Shown here: piece by piece, positions 34,672 through 42,728 of the stretch
How the letters are laid out: every line of letters begins with the position of its first letter
Numbering within the stretch: the first letter of the stretch is position 1
DNA from: Phycisphaerae bacterium
Lineage (GTDB): Bacteria > Planctomycetota > Phycisphaerae > Phycisphaerales > SM1A02
Length of the DNA stretch: 64,000 nt
Direction: 5' to 3'
Assembly (NCBI GenBank): GCA_002709295.1
Contig: PAQL01000041.1
Coordinates: forward strand, 30,790 to 94,789
Translations under genes and position numbers: made by a program
Notes under the pieces: model-generated
Told to the model about the DNA's origin: nothing
Database searches by the model: none
What the model saw: the letters and a program-made list of their open reading frames with translations, nothing else

Positions 34672-36245
34672 TCGGAACCACCCTCCGGACGCATGAGCGG
34701 GAAGGCGATCACCTCGCGGATCGTCCGCATGCCGGTGAGAAGCATCACCACGCGATCCACGCCGATGCCCAGGCCGCCCGCCGGCGGCATCCCCACTCTC
34801 AACGCAGTGAGGAAGTCCTCGTCGAGGGTCCGGAAGGCCTCCGCCTCGTCGTCCGCGCCGGAGAGCTGCTCGCTGAACTTGGCCTGCTGGATCTCGGGAT
34901 CGTTGAGCTCGGTGTAGGCCGGGCCGACCTCCATGCCCGCGACGAAGATGTCCCAGCGATCACAGAGATGCGGCTGATCGGCCATCGGCCGGGTGAGCGG
35001 ACTCACCGCCGAGGGGTACCCGGTCACGAAGGTCGGGCGGGCGGGATCGATCAGGTCCTCGGCCTCCCGTTCGAACAGGTCGTCGACCAGCAGCCAGTGG
35101 TCGCGGGTCGCCGCGTCCTCGATCCCGAGTTCCGCGGCCTTCGCCCGGACCGCGGCCTCGTCCTGGAGATCGAAGCCGTGCGCCCGCGTGAACAGCTCGG
35201 AATAGGTCACGCGAACGAAGGGCTTCGCCCAATCGACCGGGATCCCATCGAAGGGAAGGATCGGAGCATCCGCGGTGCCGCCGACCGATTCATCCCCCCG
35301 CTGCCGGCGATCCTCGGCCGAAGCGACCGCCAGTTCGTGAAGCATCGATTCGGTGAGCTCCATCATCGTCCAGCAATCCCCGAAGGCCTCGTAGACCTCG
35401 AGGGCGGTGAACTCCGGGTTGTGACTGCGGTCCACGCCCTCGTTGCGGAAGTTGCGGTTGATCTCGAAGACCCTGGGAAGGCCTCCGACCAGCAGTCGCT
35501 TGAGATAGAGCTCCGGCGCGATGCGGAGATAGAGGTCGAGATCCAGCGTGTTGTGGTGGGTGACGAAGGGGCGGGCCGCCGCGCCTCCCGCCATGGGCTG
35601 CATCATCGGGGTCTCGACCTCGAGAAAATCGCGCCGCTCCATGAACGAACGCATGCGGGACACGATCCTCGAACGATCCTGCAGGGCGAGGATCGCCTCG
35701 GGATTGGCGTGGAGGTCGACGTATCTGCGGCGGAAGCGGATCTCGGGATCGCTCAGGCCGTGCCACTTCTCCGGAGGCGGAGTCAGGCTCTTGGCGTGGA
35801 TCTCCACCCGGTCCGCCCAGACGCAGATCTCACCCTTGCGGGTTCGTCCCATCGGTCCACCCGCCACCACGACGTCGCCGTAGTCCAGTTTCTTGGCCAG
35901 CCGGAAGATCGCAGGATCGCAGGCCGCCTTCGAGACGCTGACCTGGAGATCACCGGTGTGATCCCTCAGGGTCATGAAGACCAGCTTCCCCATGTCGCGA
36001 TGCTGCATCACCCGTCCCGAGACCAGTCTCCGGGGTCGACGATCCTCGCCCTCCGGATCCTCCTCGAGGGCGAGGTGGGCGGATTCGTCGAAGGCGTCCC
36101 GGGCATCCTTGAGGCTCGAGATCCCCTCCACCCGTCCTCCGTAGGGATCGACGCCGAGTTCCTCCTTGAGGAATCGGAGCTTCTGCCGGCGTGCGGCGAC
36201 GAGATCGTCGGTGGAATCGGCCTCGGGGGCGTTCGATGCGGTCAC
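34668..36245 (-). CDS. lysS: Lysyl-tRNA synthetase, class II
   Basis: 525 residues from GTG 36245. N-terminal anticodon-binding OB-fold (about 60-170) and class II core with motif 2 (FRNEGVDRSHNPEFTALEVYEAFGD) and motif 3 (GIGVDRVVMLLTG). It attaches lysine to tRNA-Lys. A loop after ASAEDRRQRG is longer than in E. coli. The GTG is preceded by AGGA at a good distance. First gene of an operon of four; a TACGAT on the minus strand about 60 bases upstream (36311-36306) could be its -10 element. Confidence 0.97.
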   Translation of the reverse strand: MTASNAPEADSTDDLVAARRQKLRFLKEELGVDPYGGRVEGISSLKDARDAFDESAHLALEEDPEGEDRRPRRLVSGRVMQHRDMGKLVFMTLRDHTGDLQVSVSKAACDPAIFRLAKKLDYGDVVVAGGPMGRTRKGEICVWADRVEIHAKSLTPPPEKWHGLSDPEIRFRRRYVDLHANPEAILALQDRSRIVSRMRSFMERRDFLEVETPMMQPMAGGAAARPFVTHHNTLDLDLYLRIAPELYLKRLLVGGLPRVFEINRNFRNEGVDRSHNPEFTALEVYEAFGDCWTMMELTESMLHELAVASAEDRRQRGDESVGGTADAPILPFDGIPVDWAKPFVRVTYSELFTRAHGFDLQDEAAVRAKAAELGIEDAATRDHWLLVDDLFEREAEDLIDPARPTFVTGYPSAVSPLTRPMADQPHLCDRWDIFVAGMEVGPAYTELNDPEIQQAKFSEQLSGADDEAEAFRTLDEDFLTALRVGMPPAGGLGIGVDRVVMLLTGMRTIREVIAFPLMRPEGGSE

Positions 36246-36349
36246 GAAAGGTCCTGTCGGGATCGAGGAGACGAGACGTGCGGCGCGAGGGCGACGCGAT
36301 GCCTCATCGTACCGTCGAAGCCAGGGTCCCCGCCGGCGCGTCGGGCGGC

Positions 36350-37639
36350 TCAGCGGGACGAGAGATCCAGGGAAGGCGGCTCGTCCACCACGATCGGCCC
36401 GAAACGCTCCTTGAAGGCCTCGGGTGTCACTCCCGCGACCGCGGCGAGCCGGTCAAGGGATTCGCCCTCCTGGAGATCGTCGCGACGGAGCCTGATCATG
36501 TACCGCCTCGCGATCGCGTAGCGGGTGCTGTTCACATCCACCCGGCGGACCTGCATGCGGTTGGTTTGAGGATCGAGCATCTCCTCGAGCGGACACGGCA
36601 CGAAACGTCCACCCTGCATGGAGACCAGGGCGTCGGATCCCCCCTCGATCAGGAACTTCGCCGCGCAGTAACCGAGATCCCGGCAGTACTCCATGTCGAA
36701 CGGAACCGGGTCGGCACAGCGGAGCTCGTACCCGATGTTCTTGTGGACGATCGTGGTGTCGATGCCGATCTCGTCGAGACGGCGTCGGACCAGACGCTTC
36801 AATCCGACCGCGAAATCGATCTCCGCGAGGCGGACGTGTCCGTGGGCATCACGTTCCACCGGACCGAGCTCGCTCAGGTCGGACTCCATCACCGACAGGG
36901 CCACGCCCTCCGCGACCACCACGACACCGTCGTCACGTCCGTCAGATCGTCTCTTGAGGATCGCGCCGACCACGATGTCCACGATCTCGCTGATCGGCAC
37001 CTTCCGATCGCCGAACTCCTCGGGGATCACCGTGAGGGTCGAGCCCGCGGCCTTGCCGATGCCGAGGGCCAGATGTCCGGCGGTCCGTCCCATCGCGACC
37101 ACGAGATACCAGCGACTGGTGGTCTTGGCATCGGTCATCAGATTGCGGACGACATCCACCCCCACCGATCTGGCGGTCTGATACCCGAAGGTGTCGATCT
37201 CCGGCGGCAGGTCGAGGTCGTTGTCGATCGTCTTGGGCACGTGGGCGACCTGGATCCGCCCCGCGGCACGCCTGCTCGTCCGGAAGGCGGAATAGGCCGT
37301 GTCGTCGCCACCGATGGTGACCAGCTTGTCGATGCCCCTGGAAAGCAGTCCGTCGATGACCCGATCCAGATCGGCCTCGCTGCGGGTCGGATTCGCCCGC
37401 GCGATCCCCAGCATCGAGCCGCCGCGATGGTGCATGCGGGCGACATCATCGATCTCGAGGGGCACCGTGGCATCCTCGTCGCCAGCGATCAGACGGCTGA
37501 AACCGTCGAGAATGCCCTGGACCTCGATTCCCTCGAGTCTGGCGCGGATGGTCGCCGCGGAGATGACGGCATTGATCCCGGGAGCGGGACCACCACCGGC
37601 GAGGATTCCAAGCCTTCCCTTGCCTTCGCTGTGCTGCAT
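36350..37639 (-). CDS. Phosphofructokinase, probably pyrophosphate-dependent
   Basis: 429 residues. GILAGGGPAPGIN (11-23) starts the fold; PKTIDND (135-141) holds the catalytic Asp. The key stretch reads GGDDT at 110-114. ATP-dependent enzymes have GGDGS/T there; Asp at the fourth place blocks ATP and marks PPi-dependent phosphofructokinases. The reversible enzyme would work in both glycolysis and gluconeogenesis. ATG 37639 begins MQHSEGKGRLGILAG; a longer frame upstream lacks family similarity. A minus-strand TACCAT at 37723-37718 may be the -10 element, giving a leader of about 70 bases. Confidence 0.92.
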   Translation of the reverse strand: MQHSEGKGRLGILAGGGPAPGINAVISAATIRARLEGIEVQGILDGFSRLIAGDEDATVPLEIDDVARMHHRGGSMLGIARANPTRSEADLDRVIDGLLSRGIDKLVTIGGDDTAYSAFRTSRRAAGRIQVAHVPKTIDNDLDLPPEIDTFGYQTARSVGVDVVRNLMTDAKTTSRWYLVVAMGRTAGHLALGIGKAAGSTLTVIPEEFGDRKVPISEIVDIVVGAILKRRSDGRDDGVVVVAEGVALSVMESDLSELGPVERDAHGHVRLAEIDFAVGLKRLVRRRLDEIGIDTTIVHKNIGYELRCADPVPFDMEYCRDLGYCAAKFLIEGGSDALVSMQGGRFVPCPLEEMLDPQTNRMQVRRVDVNSTRYAIARRYMIRLRRDDLQEGESLDRLAAVAGVTPEAFKERFGPIVVDEPPSLDLSSR

Positions 37640-37760
37640 GACGACTCTTGTGGTTTTCGAGGCTGACCGCTGGCGTGCCGACGACCTGAGGGTGCCGTCG
37701 GATCGTTTGAATCTGGAATGGTAACGAACCTGTCGGGGTCGCCCCTGCCGTCGCCGGGGG

Positions 37761-37775
37761 TATCCTGCCCGCGTG
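37761..37775 (+). promoter_or_regulatory. Leaderless-type promoter for the phosphatase-plsY operon
   Basis: TATCCT (37761-37766), six bases, GTG at 37773. No Shine-Dalgarno sequence. It lies in the divergent gap shared with the phosphofructokinase gene. Confidence 0.5.
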
Positions 37776-38582
37776 GACCCCGTCGTATTCCTCGATCGAG
37801 ACAACACGCTCATCGCCAATGACGGCGACCTGGGCGATCCTTCACGAGTGGCTCTCCTCGAGGGAGTTCCGGAGGGACTGGTCCGTCTTCGTGATGCCGG
37901 CTACCGACTCGTGGTCGTGACCAATCAGGGAGGCGTGGCACGTGGCCGCTACGGAGAGGACGACGTCGATCGGGTTCACCGGGAGATCGCCGGACTGGTG
38001 GATCGCGCCGCGGATCGCCGGGGTCTGATCGACCGCTTCTACTACTGTCCGTACCACCCGGAGGCCGCGCTCCCGGAGTATCGCCGCGAACATCCCTGGC
38101 GCAAGCCACGACCCGGCATGCTGCTGCAGGCGGCTCGCGACCTCGGTCTCGACCTGACCTCGAGCTGGATGATCGGAGACCAGGCTCGCGACATCTCCGC
38201 CGGCCGGGCCGCCGGCTGCCGGACGATCCTCGTGGGCGGGGCCGAGCCCGATCCCGAGATGGAACCCACCGTCTCCGCCACGGACTTCACCGAGGCGGTC
38301 GACCTGCTGCTGGCCACCGGCCGTCCGGGCCGGGGTCGACTGCCGGAGAGGAACGAGCTGGCATCCCTGCGGCGAGCCATCGAGGATCTCGCCGAGTCGC
38401 AGGGACGGAAGAACAACAGCACGGCGCGAGGCGTCGGGCTCGTGCTCCTCGCCCTCGCCGGATTCCCGTTCGTCGGTGCGATCCTGATGCTCGAGGACAC
38501 CGATGCCTTCCTGCGCTGGATCCTCGCCACCGTGGTCCTGATCCTGGCATCGATCGCGGTGCAGGTTGCGGGTCGGCGATGA
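37773..38582 (+). CDS. HAD phosphatase, GmhB-like, with C-terminal membrane extension
   Basis: 269 residues from GTG. The HAD domain (1-180) has FLDRDNTL (nucleophile Asp8, acid Asp10), VVVTNQGGVARG and WMIGDQARDI. This is the pattern of D-glycero-manno-heptose 1,7-bisphosphate phosphatase and of histidinol phosphatase. The zinc loop of GmhB is only half kept: Cys92 and His95 remain, but the second pair of cysteines is replaced (REHPWRKP). Residues about 220-266 add two membrane helices, which GmhB does not have. First gene of four coupled genes that include a heptosyltransferase, supporting a role in surface sugar synthesis. Confidence 0.85.
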   Translation: MDPVVFLDRDNTLIANDGDLGDPSRVALLEGVPEGLVRLRDAGYRLVVVTNQGGVARGRYGEDDVDRVHREIAGLVDRAADRRGLIDRFYYCPYHPEAALPEYRREHPWRKPRPGMLLQAARDLGLDLTSSWMIGDQARDISAGRAAGCRTILVGGAEPDPEMEPTVSATDFTEAVDLLLATGRPGRGRLPERNELASLRRAIEDLAESQGRKNNSTARGVGLVLLALAGFPFVGAILMLEDTDAFLRWILATVVLILASIAVQVAGRR

Positions 38583-38890
38583 GCGGATCGTCGATCCACG
38601 CGGTCCGACTGACATGCGGCTCCGATGCCGACCTCGCCGATGCACGACTCCGTGACACCGTGGTCTCGGCGGCGAACGGGATCGCGGAGCGGACCGGGGT
38701 CGAACTGGTCGAGGTCGACGTCACGGCCGACGGCCTCGAGCTCTCGGTGAGGGGGGGATCGATCGTCGCGATGGGACTGGCCGCGGAACTGCGACGCACC
38801 ACCGACCGCTGGCACCTCGATCGACACGGGACCCACCTCTGGGTCTCCCCCGATGACGAAGACGACCGTACGTGGGACGGTGGCGCATGA
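38579..38890 (+). CDS. Small conserved-context protein of unknown function
   Basis: 103 residues, soluble, mixed alpha-beta by appearance, mildly acidic at the C-terminus (DDEDDRTWDGG). Overlaps the genes on both sides by ATGA junctions, so it is certainly part of the phosphatase-heptosyltransferase-plsY operon. I recognise no domain. Confidence 0.75.
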   Translation: MSGSSIHAVRLTCGSDADLADARLRDTVVSAANGIAERTGVELVEVDVTADGLELSVRGGSIVAMGLAAELRRTTDRWHLDRHGTHLWVSPDDEDDRTWDGGA

Positions 38891-39936
38891 GCCGGACGAT
38901 CCCGGCCGATCGACTCCGACGTCTCGTCGTCCTGCTGCCCAACTGGCTGGGCGACGCCGTGATGTCGGAACCCGCCCTCTCCGCACTGAACCGCACCCAT
39001 CCCGATCTCGAGATCATCGCCTGCGGACGGCCCGCGGCCGTCGAGGCCCTTCGCGGCCAGTGCGGACTGAGCACCGTCCTTTCCATGGATGATCGAGGCG
39101 TGCTGGGGCCGCTCCGCGCCGCTCGGATGATCCGGGCCGAGAAACCGGATGCGATCCTGATCATGAGAGGCAGCTTCCGCTCCGCCCTCGTCGCGGCCCT
39201 GTCCGGATGTCCGATCCGCATCGGGACTCCGGGGGACGGACGAAGGGCCCTGATCACCCACCGCATCGATCCGCCGGCCGGCACCGGACCGAGGCCGACC
39301 ACGAGGCTGTACGAGGATCTGGTCGGCTCGTTGCAGGTCGAGGTTCCCGAGCGACCACCCTCGATCGAGATCGCTCCCCGGGAACGCGATGCCGCCGAGG
39401 CACTGCTCGAAGGTCTCGAGCGACCGATCATCGGCATCGTGCCGGGAGGCAGCAAGATCCCCAAGCGATGGCCGGCGGAGCGGTTCGCCGAATCGATTCG
39501 TCGCCTCGGCGATCGCATCGGATCCTGCGTGCTTCTGGGAGGCCCCGACGAGCTGGACCTGCTCCGGGATCTCCATGCCCGCTGCGACACTCCCGAGCAC
39601 CCCCCCGTGCGCAATCTCGCCGATGAAGGACTCTCCCTGGCGACCCTTCGAGGCGTGATCGACTCCTGCGACGTGCTGATCTGCAACGACACCGGCCCCC
39701 GTCACCTCGCGATCGCGACCGGGACCCCCACCGTCGCCCTCTTCGGTCCCACCGACCACCGCTGGACGCTGATACCGGGTGCGAAGGAGAGACTTCTCCT
39801 CGCGGAACCGTTTCTGGACGACGATCACGTCGCGGATCGACATCCGGATGCGTGTCGCATCGATCGAATCGCGGTCGGTGACGTGGTCCATGCCACCGTG
39901 GCGACGATCGATTCCTCGGTATCGTCTCCGACGTGA
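38887..39936 (+). CDS. Family 9 glycosyltransferase (heptosyltransferase-like)
   Basis: 349 residues, GT-B fold. LLPNWLGDAVMSEPALSAL is the N-terminal motif of ADP-heptose:LPS heptosyltransferases; GIVPGGSKIPKRWP and CNDTGPRHLAIATGTPTVALFGPTD are the donor-binding motifs of the C-terminal domain. It probably adds a heptose or related sugar to lipopolysaccharide at the inner face of the membrane. ATG 38887 overlaps the preceding gene; the GmhB-like gene two places upstream fits a heptose pathway. Confidence 0.92.
   Translation: MSRTIPADRLRRLVVLLPNWLGDAVMSEPALSALNRTHPDLEIIACGRPAAVEALRGQCGLSTVLSMDDRGVLGPLRAARMIRAEKPDAILIMRGSFRSALVAALSGCPIRIGTPGDGRRALITHRIDPPAGTGPRPTTRLYEDLVGSLQVEVPERPPSIEIAPRERDAAEALLEGLERPIIGIVPGGSKIPKRWPAERFAESIRRLGDRIGSCVLLGGPDELDLLRDLHARCDTPEHPPVRNLADEGLSLATLRGVIDSCDVLICNDTGPRHLAIATGTPTVALFGPTDHRWTLIPGAKERLLLAEPFLDDDHVADRHPDACRIDRIAVGDVVHATVATIDSSVSSPT
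39920..39935 (+). promoter_or_regulatory. Possible internal leaderless-type promoter for plsY
   Basis: TATCGT (39920-39925), seven bases, GTG at 39933, inside the last codons of the heptosyltransferase gene. plsY could thus be expressed separately from the operon, but a chance match is possible within coding sequence. Confidence 0.3.
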
Positions 39937-40652
39937 GCGACGCAGCGACGACATTCAACTGGTTCTGGTGGGTGGCCTCGACCCTCGGCTTCCTCGCCGG
40001 AAGCGTGCCCTTCGGCGTGATGATCGCGAGGTCCCGCGGCGTCGACATCAGACTCGAGGGCTCGGGCAATCCAGGGGCCACCAATGTCGGCCGCGTGCTC
40101 GGCAAGCCGTTCGGCATCGCCTGCTTCTTCCTCGATGCGATCAAGGGGGCCGTGCCGGTCCTGCTATCGGGATGGCTGGCGGGGATCCTCGGCACCGGCT
40201 CGAACGAGATGACCGCGCCGGCGGCCTGGGGATGGCTGCTGGTCGCGATCATGACGATCCTCGGTCACTGCTTCAGCCCGTGGATCGGATTCCGCGGAGG
40301 CAAGGGCGTCGCCACCGGCTTCGGTGCGGTGCTCGCCATGTGGCCGGTGCTGACCATGCCCGCCATCGCGGCGTTCGTGGTCTGGGGGCTCGTGCTGCTT
40401 GTGACCCGGGTGATGTCCCTCGCCAGCATCGTGGGATCCCTCGTCCTTCCCGCCACGGTCCTCGCCATGGCGGTGGTGCCCGACACCCCCGGTGCGAATC
40501 CCGGAGCCTCGATTCCCTTCCTCGTGGTCACGTCGCTGGTATCCGCCCTCATCGTGTTCCGACACCGAGGCAATCTCGCACGACTCCAGCAGGGCCGAGA
40601 GAACAGGCTCGGCACCGAAGGGTCGGATTCCGCCGGATCCAGCGGGGACTGA
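39933..40652 (+). CDS. plsY: Acyl-phosphate:glycerol-3-phosphate acyltransferase
   Basis: 239 residues, about five or six membrane helices. The three conserved motifs are visible: GSVPFGVMIA near the N-terminus, EGSGNPGATNVGR (glycerol-3-phosphate site) and GFRGGKGVATGFG. It makes lysophosphatidic acid with acyl phosphate from PlsX. The hydrophilic C-terminal tail (about 210-239) is longer than usual. GTG start overlaps the stop of the preceding gene. The stop lies two bases from the convergent anti-sigma-like gene. Confidence 0.95.
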   Translation: MSDAATTFNWFWWVASTLGFLAGSVPFGVMIARSRGVDIRLEGSGNPGATNVGRVLGKPFGIACFFLDAIKGAVPVLLSGWLAGILGTGSNEMTAPAAWGWLLVAIMTILGHCFSPWIGFRGGKGVATGFGAVLAMWPVLTMPAIAAFVVWGLVLLVTRVMSLASIVGSLVLPATVLAMAVVPDTPGANPGASIPFLVVTSLVSALIVFRHRGNLARLQQGRENRLGTEGSDSAGSSGD

Positions 40653-40654
40653 GT

Positions 40655-41758
40655 TCAGCGGGGTGCAGGCAGACCGGATTTCAGAGGCACGAGGGCAAGG
40701 GGCACCAGAAGCGGACCGTCTCCGGACTCGATCGAGGTCTGGGCATCGGACCGATCGGTCCAGTTCTGCCAGGCATCTCCGCGGATGGCGCTGGTCGCCG
40801 AACCATCGGAAGGCACCAGCCGTGCTCCCTCGCCCTCATCCGGAGGCTCGGAGATCCTGCCGAGCTGGGCCAGGAGCGTCGAGGCGGCATCACGATCCAC
40901 GATGACCGCGAACTGAAATCCGCGATCGGCAAGCCCGATTCGCAGCGACTCGCTCGGAGGCTCCCTGAGAATGCCGACGATGGGCGCCGGCTGAATGCCC
41001 TCCGCTCCGAGATCGCCGGTGCCACGATTCCTGATCAGGACCGCATCACGTTCGATCACCTTCATGGCGATCTGGGCCTCGGCCAGTTCGAAGTTCTCGA
41101 CCGGAATAACGAGGCCGAAGGAGGCGACGCTCTCCTGCGGGGCCGCCTCGTCTCCGGGAGCCGGCTCGATCAGGCCGATGCCGCGGACCCCGAGCCAGTC
41201 GCGGTTCCAGCCCACCACCCCCAGCAGCCCGACGACCACGCACGATGCGACGGCGAACTGGGCGATCCGTCGTCCGGTCCGCCGTCTGCGCCTCGCCAGC
41301 GAGGCGATCGATCGTTCCATGAAGTCCGTGGGTTCGACCGAGCCGGCGGCGAAGTTCGAATCGGCCACCAGCTCGCCGCGGGCGAACCGGGCACGCACCG
41401 GCCCCAGCAGGTCGCGGGCCGGAACCACGTCCCCGGTCGTCCGAAGGACCCGATGATCCTCCTGCATGCGCAGCAGCCGCATCGCGGCAAGCGGATCACG
41501 CGACTCCACCCGTGCGATGAAGGCCGCCGCCTCGTCCTCGGTCATGGAGGACTCCACGAAGCGAAGAAGTTCGTTGGAGTCCTCGTCCGCGAGAGCCGCC
41601 AGCTCGGCGGACCCACCGAAGAGATCCATCATCGCGCCTTCGACATCATCCAGCTGCGGACGATCCATCGGATCCTCATCCACTGGTTCATGCGGCGGCT
41701 GGTCACCGCTCGAGGGGGGCTTGTTCGATTCGTCTTTCACCGCAAGGTCGCTCGACAC
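40655..41758 (-). CDS. Probable membrane anti-sigma factor
   Basis: 367 residues. A cytoplasmic part (about 1-164), one membrane helix (about 165-184, AQFAVASCVVVGLLGVVGW) and a periplasmic part of about 180 residues. It lies 67 bp downstream of an ECF sigma factor on the same strand, the usual place of a cognate anti-sigma factor. SNELLRFVESSMTEDEAAAF near 62-80 resembles the start of anti-sigma domains. The zinc motif H-x3-C-x2-C of the ZAS class is absent. Start uncertain: ATG 41758 or 41668. Confidence 0.65.
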   Translation of the reverse strand: MSSDLAVKDESNKPPSSGDQPPHEPVDEDPMDRPQLDDVEGAMMDLFGGSAELAALADEDSNELLRFVESSMTEDEAAAFIARVESRDPLAAMRLLRMQEDHRVLRTTGDVVPARDLLGPVRARFARGELVADSNFAAGSVEPTDFMERSIASLARRRRRTGRRIAQFAVASCVVVGLLGVVGWNRDWLGVRGIGLIEPAPGDEAAPQESVASFGLVIPVENFELAEAQIAMKVIERDAVLIRNRGTGDLGAEGIQPAPIVGILREPPSESLRIGLADRGFQFAVIVDRDAASTLLAQLGRISEPPDEGEGARLVPSDGSATSAIRGDAWQNWTDRSDAQTSIESGDGPLLVPLALVPLKSGLPAPR

Positions 41759-41825
41759 CCGGGGGCGTATTCAAACCACGGCCTTCTCCGCTCTCTCGAA
41801 CGATATACGCAGGTCGGTCCGAGGT

Positions 41826-42557
41826 TCAGTCCCTGCGGCCGTGGCCGAGGCGCTCCAGGCCGCAACGCAGTGCCGCACGGGCCCTGAACAGGCGACTCTT
41901 GACCGTCCCGATCGGGGTTCCGAGGACCTCGGCGATGTCGGCGTAGTCGAGCCCTTGAAGGTCTCGAAGCACGATGATCGCCCGGGCCTGGAGATCGAGG
42001 GATCCCAGAGCCTCGACCACGTCCCGACGAAGGGTGGTCTCGGCGATCCGCTCGAACGGCGTGGCTTCGCCGGAGCCGAGTTCGCCGGAGGTCTCCGCAT
42101 CCGGAAGCCGAGCATGCCGTCGCAGCTTCTCGCGACGAAGATGGCTGTAGATGCAGTTGAGCGTGACCCGGATGCTCCAGGTCGTGAACTTCGCCCTGGC
42201 ATCGAAGCCGGGCAGTCCCTCGTACATCCGCATGAGGGCGTCCTGAGCGACGTCGGCTGCCGGCTCGGGTCGGCCGAGCATCCGGAGGCAGAGGCCGTAG
42301 ATCCTGGGCTGGACACCACGGAAGAGCACGTCGAGCGAGGCGTTTGAACCCCGACGCCAGGCCTCGATGAGTTCGAGATCCGGGTCGGCTTCGGGGATGT
42401 CGGTGCCTCGGACGGCCCCGAGGACTCCGGACAGCCCGGGATCGGGGTCCAGGGCGGCGTGGGTGCCACTGGCGGCATTGACCAGATAGCCACGCATCGA
42501 GCCCCCCAGGGACTGGGGCTGCTCGCTGGAGCGATCTGATCTGAGGGAATCTGCCAT
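41826..42557 (-). CDS. RNA polymerase sigma factor, ECF family
   Basis: About 243 residues. Region 2 at about 73-143 (DVAQDALMRMYEGLPGFDARAKF... LRREKLRRH) binds core polymerase and the -10 element; region 4 at about 178-232 (IIVLRDLQGLDYADIAEVLG, IGTVKSRLFRARAAL) binds the -35 element. The 70-residue N-terminal part is longer than in most ECF factors, so a later start (for example ATG 42497) is possible. Followed by a probable membrane anti-sigma factor. The signal it answers is unknown. Confidence 0.92.
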   Translation of the reverse strand: MADSLRSDRSSEQPQSLGGSMRGYLVNAASGTHAALDPDPGLSGVLGAVRGTDIPEADPDLELIEAWRRGSNASLDVLFRGVQPRIYGLCLRMLGRPEPAADVAQDALMRMYEGLPGFDARAKFTTWSIRVTLNCIYSHLRREKLRRHARLPDAETSGELGSGEATPFERIAETTLRRDVVEALGSLDLQARAIIVLRDLQGLDYADIAEVLGTPIGTVKSRLFRARAALRCGLERLGHGRRD

Positions 42558-42728
42558 GTGGACCCTGTCTTGCGTGCGGACCTGGGATTGTTTCAGGGAA
42601 TCCGTGGTGGGAGGACTCGCTGCGTCTTCGAAGTTCCCGGCCCTTGGATTCCGACTCGGTACCATCTCCGGGTACGGAAGCCGTCACCGGACTGTTCCCG
42701 AAACACCAAGAGACCACGAAAGGCCTTG

